Both the position numbers and the translations under genes were made by a program. DNA of 13,679 nucleotides from an uncultured Actinomycetospora sp. (GTDB lineage: Bacteria; Actinomycetota; Actinomycetes; Mycobacteriales; Pseudonocardiaceae). Position 1 is the stretch's first letter, and every line of letters starts with the position of its first letter. The notes under the pieces were generated by a model. The model was not told the origin of the DNA. It ran no database searches and saw only the letters and a list, made by a program, of their open reading frames with translations. Location of the stretch: assembly GCA_902805495.1 (NCBI GenBank), contig CADCTH010000176.1, forward strand, positions 1-13,679. Direction: 5' to 3'. Of this stretch, positions 6,196 to 11,413 are shown one piece after another.

Positions 6196-7044
6196 TCAGC
6201 CGCCGACCAGCGGCGCGTCGGCGGTCACGATCCGCTCGGTGCCCGCGTAGACGTTCATGGACCGCCCGCGCAGGAAGCCCACGAGCGTCATCCCCGTCTC
6301 GCGGGCCATCTCCACCGCCAGCGACGACGGCGCCGACACCGCGGCGAGCACCGGCACCCCGGCCATCACGGCCTTCTGGGTCAGCTCGAACGACGTCCGC
6401 CCCGACACCATCAGCACGGTGCCCGACGCCGGCACCCCGCCCGCGAGCAGGGCGTGGCCCAGCACCTTGTCCACCGCGTTGTGCCGGCCGACGTCCTCGC
6501 GGGCCACGACCAGCGTGCCGTCGGGCCGGAAGAGGCCCGCGGCGTGCAGGCCGCCGGTGCTCTCGAACACCGCCTGCGCCGCGCGCAGCGTGTCGGGCAG
6601 GCCGACGAGCACCTCGGACGACACGCGCACCGGGTCCTCGCCGGGGGCGTAGCGGGTCCTGGTGCGCACCGCGTCCAGCGACGCCTTGCCGCACACCCCG
6701 CACGAGGAGGTGGTGTAGAAGCGCCGCTCCACCGAGTCGTCGGGCGCCGGGACGCCGGGGGCCAGCGCGACGTCGAGGACGTTGTAGGTGTTGCGCCCGC
6801 TGTCGTCGACCGAGTCGCAGTAGCGGGCCGTCGCCACGTCCTCGCGGTCGCCGATGACGCCCTCGGTGAGCAGGAAGCCGTGGGCGAGCTCGACGTCGTG
6901 GCCGGGCGTGCGCATGGTCACGGCCAGCGCGCGCCCGTCGACGCGGATCTCCAGCGGCTCCTCGGCGGCCAGCGCGTCCGGGCGCCGGCGGGTCTGCCCG
7001 TCGGCGATGTGCAGCACCGGGCGTCGCACCGTCACGCGTCCCAT
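6196..7044 (-). CDS. fdhD: Formate dehydrogenase accessory sulfurtransferase FdhD
   Basis: FdhD transfers sulfur from the cysteine desulfurase IscS to the molybdenum cofactor (bis-MGD) of formate dehydrogenases, which is essential for their activity. The 282-residue product contains the sulfur-relay motif C115GVC118 in TTSSCGVCGKAS, and the conserved blocks EDVGRHNAVDK (183-193), SGRTSFEL (215-222) and APSSLAVEMA (238-247). ATG at 7044 has GGAG 6 nt upstream and gives a family-like N-terminus; the upstream ATG at 7092 lacks a Shine-Dalgarno. It is first in a two-gene minus-strand operon with the Tat esterase and divergent from the OFA transporter over 101 nt. No formate dehydrogenase structural gene lies in the window, so its client enzyme must be encoded elsewhere. 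Confidence 0.95.
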   Translation of the reverse strand: MGRVTVRRPVLHIADGQTRRRPDALAAEEPLEIRVDGRALAVTMRTPGHDVELAHGFLLTEGVIGDREDVATARYCDSVDDSGRNTYNVLDVALAPGVPAPDDSVERRFYTTSSCGVCGKASLDAVRTRTRYAPGEDPVRVSSEVLVGLPDTLRAAQAVFESTGGLHAAGLFRPDGTLVVAREDVGRHNAVDKVLGHALLAGGVPASGTVLMVSGRTSFELTQKAVMAGVPVLAAVSAPSSLAVEMARETGMTLVGFLRGRSMNVYAGTERIVTADAPLVGG

Positions 7045-7145
7045 GGCCGGCTCCGTTCGGTCGCTGTGTGTGTTCGGTGTGTGACCGTTCATCCGACCGG
7101 GTACGGGGCCGTCATCCGGACGGTGTCGGCGAAAGGGGACCTTCC
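7045..7145. promoter_or_regulatory. Shared divergent promoter region between fdhD and the OFA transporter
   Basis: This 101-nt spacer must hold promoters for both directions. It contains direct repeats: GTTCGGT at 7055-7061 and 7072-7078 (17 bp apart) and TCATCCG at 7089-7095 and 7112-7118 (23 bp apart). A small dyad CCGTC-ATCCG-GACGG lies at 7109-7123. Such repeats could bind a regulator acting on both genes. No convincing -35/-10 pair was found. The transporter Shine-Dalgarno AAGGGG is near 7133-7138. Confidence 0.45.
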
Positions 7146-8510
7146 ATGGCCGGCGGCTTCTTCGATCGCTCCTCCATCGTCGCACCACCGGGATGGAGTC
7201 GCTGGCTCGTTCCCCCGGCTGCGCTCGCGGTCCACCTCGCGATCGGCCAGGCGTACGCGTGGAGCATCCTCAAGCAGGGGCTCATCGACGCCGAGGACCT
7301 CAGCGGCACGGCGACGGCCCTGCCCTTCCAGCTGGCCATCGTCATGCTCGGACTCTCCGCGGCGGTGTTCGGCACGCAGGTGGAGCGCCGTGGTCCGCGC
7401 TGGGCGATGTTCGTCGCCACGATCTGCTTCTCGTCCGGCTTCCTGATCTCCGCCCTGGGCGTCGCCACCGGTCAGTTCTGGCTGGTGGTGGTCGGTTACG
7501 GCTTCGTCGGCGGCATCGGCCTGGGCATCGGCTACATCTCGCCGGTCTCCACCCTGATGAAGTGGTTCGCCGACCGCCCCGGCATGGCCACCGGCATCGC
7601 CATCATGGGCTTCGGCGGCGGCGCGCTCGTCGCCCAGCCGCTGTCGAACGGACTGCTCAGCGCGTTCGGTCGCACCTCGGGCGGGGTCGCCTCGACGTTC
7701 CTCGTCATGGGCATCGCGTACGGCGTCTTCATGTCGCTGGGCTGGCTGCTCGTCCGGGTGCCCGCCGACGACTGGCGGCCGCCGAACGCCCCGGCGGCGT
7801 CGGAGGAGAAGGCCGACACCGGTCCCGCGGTCTCCGCGACCGAGGCCCTGAAGACGCCGCAGTTCTGGTTGCTGTGGGTCATCCTCTGCTTCAACGTCAC
7901 CGCCGGGATCGGCCTGCTCGAGAAGGCGGAGCCGCTCTACCGCGAGTACTTCGGCCAGGCGTCGGCCGGCCAGCAGCTCACGTCCGCGGTCGCCGCGTTC
8001 GTCGCGATCCTCTCGCTCGCCAACATGCTGGGCCGGTTCGTCTGGTCCTCCACCTCGGACATCGTCGGGCGCAAGAACATCTACCGGCTCTACCTCGGCG
8101 TCGGCGCCCTGCTGTACGTGGTGATCCTCCTGATGGGCAACTCGAACAAGGTCATCTTCCTGATCGCGGCCCTGTTCATCCTGTCGTTCTACGGCGCCGG
8201 TTTCGCGACCATCCCGGCCTACCTCAAGGACCTCTTCGGCACGTACCAGGTCGGCGCGATCCACGGCCGCCTGCTCACCGCCTGGTCCGCGGCGGGCGTG
8301 CTCGGCCCGCTGATCGTCAACTCGATCGTCGAGGCCCAGGGGCCCGAGGGCACGGGGCCCTCCCGCTACGTCGTCTCGTTCTCGATCATGATCGCGCTGC
8401 TCGTGATCGGGTTCATCGCCAACGAGCTGATCCGCCCGGTCGACCGCAAGCACTACGTGGGCGACGCGGAGCGCGATCGCACCGCCACCACCGAAGGAGC
8501 GTCCCGATGA
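7146..8510 (+). CDS. OFA-family MFS transporter (oxalate/formate antiporter-like)
   Basis: Major facilitator superfamily carrier of 454 residues with about twelve predicted membrane helices in two halves and a hydrophilic central loop at roughly 204-236. The N-terminal segment LVPPAALAVHLAIGQAYAWS (21-40) and GIGYISPVSTLMKWFADRPG (127-146) are characteristic of the OFA branch, which includes the oxalate:formate antiporter OxlT and pyruvate- or formate-linked carriers. An MFS loop motif DIVGRKNIYR is at 305-314. Substrate cannot be read from sequence; formate or a related small carboxylate is suggested by the divergent fdhD. ATG at 7146 is preceded by AAGGGGA at about 7 nt. Its TGA overlaps the ATG of the next small gene, implying translational coupling. 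Confidence 0.9.
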   Translation: MAGGFFDRSSIVAPPGWSRWLVPPAALAVHLAIGQAYAWSILKQGLIDAEDLSGTATALPFQLAIVMLGLSAAVFGTQVERRGPRWAMFVATICFSSGFLISALGVATGQFWLVVVGYGFVGGIGLGIGYISPVSTLMKWFADRPGMATGIAIMGFGGGALVAQPLSNGLLSAFGRTSGGVASTFLVMGIAYGVFMSLGWLLVRVPADDWRPPNAPAASEEKADTGPAVSATEALKTPQFWLLWVILCFNVTAGIGLLEKAEPLYREYFGQASAGQQLTSAVAAFVAILSLANMLGRFVWSSTSDIVGRKNIYRLYLGVGALLYVVILLMGNSNKVIFLIAALFILSFYGAGFATIPAYLKDLFGTYQVGAIHGRLLTAWSAAGVLGPLIVNSIVEAQGPEGTGPSRYVVSFSIMIALLVIGFIANELIRPVDRKHYVGDAERDRTATTEGASR

Positions 8511-8653
8511 GCCACGATGCGTCCCCGGCCCGGACCTCGGGCGGAACCGCCCCGAACCGCACGCCCCTCATCGTCCTCGCCTGGGCGTGGGTCGGCCTCC
8601 CGTTCCTCTACGGCGTCTACTCCCTCGTGCTGAAGGTCCCCGCACTGTTCTGA
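8507..8653 (+). CDS. MFS transporter small subunit (48-residue single-helix membrane protein)
   Basis: The ATG overlaps the transporter's TGA (ATGA), with AAGGAG at 8494-8499 spaced 7 nt before it. The product has a polar, Pro/Thr/Ser-rich N-terminus of about 19 residues, one hydrophobic helix at about 20-43 (including AWAWVGLPFLYGVYSLVL), and a short KVPALF end. The WxWVGLPFLYGVY core matches small proteins encoded directly after OFA-type transporters and labelled 'MFS transporter small subunit' in databases; that label is from memory. It probably associates with the upstream carrier in the membrane. Its molecular role is unproven. Confidence 0.8.
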   Translation: MSHDASPARTSGGTAPNRTPLIVLAWAWVGLPFLYGVYSLVLKVPALF

Positions 8654-8676
8654 ACGGGTCGGGCGACACTGCGCGG

Positions 8677-8952
8677 GTGAGCACCCTCTCCGACTGGATC
8701 GACGACGTCGCCCGCGAGCTGGGCATCGACGAGCTCGGGTAGCTGGTCGATCCCGAGGTCGTCCAGCCCCTCGTCCTCGACATGACCCGCGACGTCGCCC
8801 ACGGCGTCGCCCGTCCCGCGGCGCCGATCACGGCGTACCTGCTCGGCCTCGCGGTCGGGCGGGCCGCGGGATCGGGGCCGGGGGAGCAGGAGCTCGCCCA
8901 GGGCTTCGCCGACCGGCTGGCGGCGCGGGCCCGGGAACGCGCCCGCCCCTGA
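8677..8952 (+). pseudogene. DUF6457-domain gene interrupted by an in-frame TAG
   Basis: From GTG at 8677 the frame reads STLSDWIDDVARELGIDELG, meets TAG at 8740-8742, then continues without another stop to TGA at 8950-8952. The continuation contains LVLDMTRDVAHGVARPAAPI, the core of the DUF6457 family, followed by TAYLLGLAVGRAAG. Read through, the protein would be about 91 residues, the usual size. The amber codon is therefore a nonsense mutation, a sequencing error or a recoding site. Sixty-five of the 69 codons after TAG end in G or C, so decay, if real, is recent. Restart at ATG 8782 would give only 56 residues. The family is often found beside molybdopterin-guanine-dinucleotide genes, which fits nearby fdhD. 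The upstream GACACT (8665-8670) could be a leaderless -10 box. Confidence 0.75.
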
Positions 8953-8962
8953 CCATCGGCCG

Positions 8963-8968
8963 TAGCAT
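8963..8968 (+). promoter_or_regulatory. Candidate -10 box for leaderless folC transcription
   Basis: TAGCAT fits TANNNT and ends 8 nt before the folC ATG at 8977, so transcription could begin at or next to the start codon. No properly spaced Shine-Dalgarno is present; GAGGG at 8970-8974 is only 2 nt from the ATG. No clear -35 box is visible. Confidence 0.4.
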
Positions 8969-8976
8969 CGAGGGCG

Positions 8977-10545
8977 ATGACCAGCAACGACCGATGGGGT
9001 TCCGTCTCCGCCGACCAGGACGCGTCCGGCGACGCCGACGCCGACGAGCTCGCCCAGCTCCTGGCGATGGCGGGGGGTGCCGACGACACGGGCTCCGGGC
9101 CCGGCGGGGGCGCCCTCGCCGACGCGCTGAGCCAGGGCGTGACGACGGGTCCGGTCGACGACACCCCGGGCCGCGAGGCCGACGACGCCGAGTCGCTCGC
9201 CGCGCTGCGCGTCGTCGAGGCCGAGCTCGACCAGCGCTGGCCCGAGACGCGCATCGCCCCGTCGCTCGACCGGATCCGGGCGCTCGTCGAGGTGCTGGGC
9301 GACCCGCAGCGGTCGTTCCCGGTGATCCACGTGGCGGGCACCAACGGCAAGAGCTCGGTCACGCGGATGATCGACGCCCTGCTCACGCGCATCGGCCCGC
9401 GCACCGGGCGCTACACGAGCCCGCACCTGCAGCGCGCCACCGAGCGCATCGCCCTCGACGGCGTCCCGATCACCGCGCGGCGCTATGTCGAGCTCTACAC
9501 CGAGCTCGCCCCCTACCTCGGCATCGTCGACCGCGCGCAGGGCGAGGGGCCCAAGCTGTCGAAGTTCGAGGTGCTCACCGGCATGGCGTTCGCCGCCTTC
9601 GCCGACGCGCCGGTCGACGTCGCGGTGCTCGAGGTGGGCCTCGGCGGGACCTGGGACGCCACCAACGTCGCCGACGGCGTGATCGCCGCGATCACCCCGA
9701 TCGACATCGACCACGTGAACTACCTGGGCCCGGAGCTCGGCGGGATCGCCGCGGAGAAGGCCGGGATCATCAAGGAGGGGTCGGTCGCGCTCATGGCGCA
9801 GCAGGACCCCGCGGCGGCGTCGGTGCTGCTCGAGCGCGCGGTGGCGGTCGGCGCCGAGGTCGCGCGGTCCGGGATGGAGTTCGGGGTGCTCGCCCGCGAG
9901 GTCGCGGTCGGCGGACAGCACCTGCGCCTGCAGGGCCTCGGCGGCGAGTACGACGACGTCTACCTGCCGCTGTTCGGCGAGCACCAGGCGGCCAACGCGT
10001 CGCTGGCGCTGGCGAGCGTCGAGGCGTTCTTCGGGGCCGGCGCGGCGCGGCGGCTCGACATCGACGCCGTCCGCGACGCCTTCGCCTCGGTGCGCGTGCC
10101 CGGGCGCCTCGAGCGCCTGCGCGTGGCCCCCACCGTCGTCGTCGACGCCGCGCACAACCCGCACGGGGCGCGCGCGGCGGCGAAGGCGGTGCGCGACGAG
10201 TTCTCGTTCCGCCGCCTGATCGGCGTGGTCGCGATCCTCGGCGACAAGGACGCCGAGGGCATCCTGTCCGCCCTCGAGCCGGTGCTCGACGAGGTCGTCA
10301 TCACCGCGGTGTCGTCGCCGCGGGCGATGGACGCCGACGAGCTCGGCAGCCTCGCGGTCGGGTTCTTCGGCGCCGACCGCGTGGTCGTCGAGACGCGGAT
10401 GGACGCCGCGCTGGAGACCGCGATCGGGCTCGCGGAGGAGACCGACGACGCCGAGACCCCGGTCGCGGGCGCCGGCGTGCTCGTCGTCGGGTCGGTGGTC
10501 GCCGCGGGCGAGGCCCGCACGTTGCTGGGGAAGGAGCCGGTGTGA
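8977..10545 (+). CDS. folC: Bifunctional dihydrofolate synthase / folylpolyglutamate synthase
   Basis: ATP-dependent Mur-ligase-fold enzyme that adds L-glutamate to dihydropteroate and then extends the polyglutamate tail of folates in the cytosol. The 522 residues show the P-loop GTNGKSS at 121-127, the folate-binding SPHL at 148-151, EVGLGGTWDATN at 219-230 and EKAGIIK at 260-266. The C-terminal ligase motif DAAHNPHG is at 390-397. Family homology starts near residue 77 (RVVEAELDQRWPETRI), so the first 76 residues are an extra acidic segment (16 Asp/Glu, 2 Arg), longer than the roughly 30-residue lead I recall for the mycobacterial enzyme. The start at 8977 rests on the open frame and the nearby TAGCAT box; a later start is not excluded. 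The stop overlaps the GTG of the next gene (GTGA), so the two are coupled. Confidence 0.95.
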   Translation: MTSNDRWGSVSADQDASGDADADELAQLLAMAGGADDTGSGPGGGALADALSQGVTTGPVDDTPGREADDAESLAALRVVEAELDQRWPETRIAPSLDRIRALVEVLGDPQRSFPVIHVAGTNGKSSVTRMIDALLTRIGPRTGRYTSPHLQRATERIALDGVPITARRYVELYTELAPYLGIVDRAQGEGPKLSKFEVLTGMAFAAFADAPVDVAVLEVGLGGTWDATNVADGVIAAITPIDIDHVNYLGPELGGIAAEKAGIIKEGSVALMAQQDPAAASVLLERAVAVGAEVARSGMEFGVLAREVAVGGQHLRLQGLGGEYDDVYLPLFGEHQAANASLALASVEAFFGAGAARRLDIDAVRDAFASVRVPGRLERLRVAPTVVVDAAHNPHGARAAAKAVRDEFSFRRLIGVVAILGDKDAEGILSALEPVLDEVVITAVSSPRAMDADELGSLAVGFFGADRVVVETRMDAALETAIGLAEETDDAETPVAGAGVLVVGSVVAAGEARTLLGKEPV

Positions 10546-10910
10546 GCACCTCGGGAGCGGAGGCCGCGCGCGCGTTCCGGGGCCCGGCGAGTGCCGCCCT
10601 GAGCCTCGAGGCCGTCATCGTCCCGCTGGCCCTGCTCGTCATGGACAAGACCGAGGGCGGCCTGAGCGCGGTCAAGATCGCCTGGGTGGTCGTGCTGACC
10701 GTCGGCATGGTCGTCGCCATCGCGACCTTCTCGCGGCCGTGGGGCCTGCCGCTGGCCCTGGGCCTGCAGGTGCTGATGCTGCTCGGGTGGATCGTCTCGC
10801 CGGCGCTGGGCATCCTCGGGCTGGTCTTCTGCCTCGTCTGGGCGGGGATGCTGTGGATGCGCCACGAGGTGCTGCGGCGCCACGCCTGGTGGGCCGACCA
10901 GGGCGGCTGA
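10542..10910 (+). CDS. DUF4233 integral membrane protein
   Basis: Small membrane protein of 122 residues with no known biochemical function. GTG at 10542 overlaps the folC stop, with AAGGAG about 5 nt upstream inside folC. Three to four hydrophobic helices are visible at roughly 19-34, 44-63, 68-83 and 85-106, followed by a basic tail MRHEVLRRHAWW. This folC-DUF4233-ndk order matches the conserved mycobacterial arrangement, where the Rv2446c-type gene sits between folC and ndkA. Its persistent linkage hints at a role tied to folate or nucleotide metabolism or to the cell envelope, but nothing in the sequence identifies one. Confidence 0.88.
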   Translation: MSTSGAEAARAFRGPASAALSLEAVIVPLALLVMDKTEGGLSAVKIAWVVVLTVGMVVAIATFSRPWGLPLALGLQVLMLLGWIVSPALGILGLVFCLVWAGMLWMRHEVLRRHAWWADQGG

Positions 10911-10919
10911 GCGACCTCG

Positions 10920-10925
10920 TAGGCT
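10920..10925 (+). promoter_or_regulatory. Candidate -10 box upstream of ndk
   Basis: TAGGCT matches TANNNT and lies 37 nt before the ndk GTG, in the 52-nt gap after the DUF4233 gene. A transcript from here would have a short leader carrying the AGGGG Shine-Dalgarno. No matching -35 box is evident. Confidence 0.3.
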
Positions 10926-10962
10926 CCTCGGCGTCAGACGGTCGCAAGATGAGGGGAACGAC

Positions 10963-11367
10963 GTGGACGAGCGCACCCTGGTGCTGGTCAAGCCCGACGG
11001 CGTGCAGCGCGGTCTCATCGGCGAGGTCGTGTCGCGCATCGAGCGCAAGGGCCTGCGCCTCGCGTCGCTGGAGCTCAAGACCGTCGACCGGTCGCTCGCC
11101 GAGCAGCACTACGCCGAGCACGAGGGCAAGGGCTTCTACGAGGAGCTGATCTCCTTCATCACCTCGGCGCCCGTCGCGGCGATGGTGGTCGAGGGCCCGC
11201 GCGCCGTCGCCGCCTTCCGCCAGATCGCGGGCGGCACCGACCCCGTCGAGAAGGCCGTCCCCGGCTCGATCCGCGGCGACCTGGCCCTCGAGACGGGCTC
11301 GAACATCGTGCACGGCTCGGACTCGACGGAGTCGGCCGACCGCGAGATCAAGCTCTGGTTCGGCTAG
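10963..11367 (+). CDS. ndk: Nucleoside diphosphate kinase
   Basis: Transfers the gamma-phosphate between NTPs and NDPs via a phosphohistidine, balancing nucleotide pools. The 134-residue product (mycobacterial NdkA: 136) has the N-terminal TLVLVKPDGVQRGLIG with Lys10, the RxxAGGTDP region (86-94) and the active-site His117 in NIVHGSDS. GTG at 10963 follows AGGGG (10952-10956) at 6 nt; the ATG at 10949 is out of frame. It lies 52 nt after the DUF4233 gene and 46 nt before the radical SAM gene. A weak CCCCG/CGGGG dyad at 11378-11395 after the stop might attenuate read-through. Confidence 0.97.
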   Translation: MDERTLVLVKPDGVQRGLIGEVVSRIERKGLRLASLELKTVDRSLAEQHYAEHEGKGFYEELISFITSAPVAAMVVEGPRAVAAFRQIAGGTDPVEKAVPGSIRGDLALETGSNIVHGSDSTESADREIKLWFG

Positions 11368-11401
11368 TCGGTCGGGTCCCCGCGGCCTGACGGGGCGTCG
11401 C

Positions 11402-11407
11402 TACCCT
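11402..11407 (+). promoter_or_regulatory. Candidate -10 box for leaderless transcription of the radical SAM gene
   Basis: TACCCT fits TANNNT and ends 6 nt before the GTG at 11414, the spacing expected when transcription starts at the start codon itself. No Shine-Dalgarno is present upstream of the GTG. No clear -35 is visible. Confidence 0.45.
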
Positions 11408-11413
11408 GGGCCC

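Noticed and set aside
6185..6703. Extension of the esterase frame upstream into fdhD
   Set aside because: It overlaps the well-supported fdhD and gives low-complexity sequence; the GTG at 6184 has a strong Shine-Dalgarno followed by a Tat signal.
7089..8453. 454-codon minus-strand open frame opposite the OFA transporter
   Set aside because: The product is highly charged Asp/Glu/Arg-rich sequence without a domain, mirroring the hydrophobic transporter codons.
8740..8742. Pyrrolysine recoding at the TAG in the DUF6457 gene
   Set aside because: No supporting element is visible, and pyrrolysine use is confined to a few lineages and enzyme families unrelated to this one; mutation or sequencing error is far more likely.
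8617..10164. Long minus-strand open frame opposite folC and the DUF6457 gene
   Set aside because: No family resemblance, with composition typical of an antisense shadow. It does not explain the interrupted DUF6457 frame.
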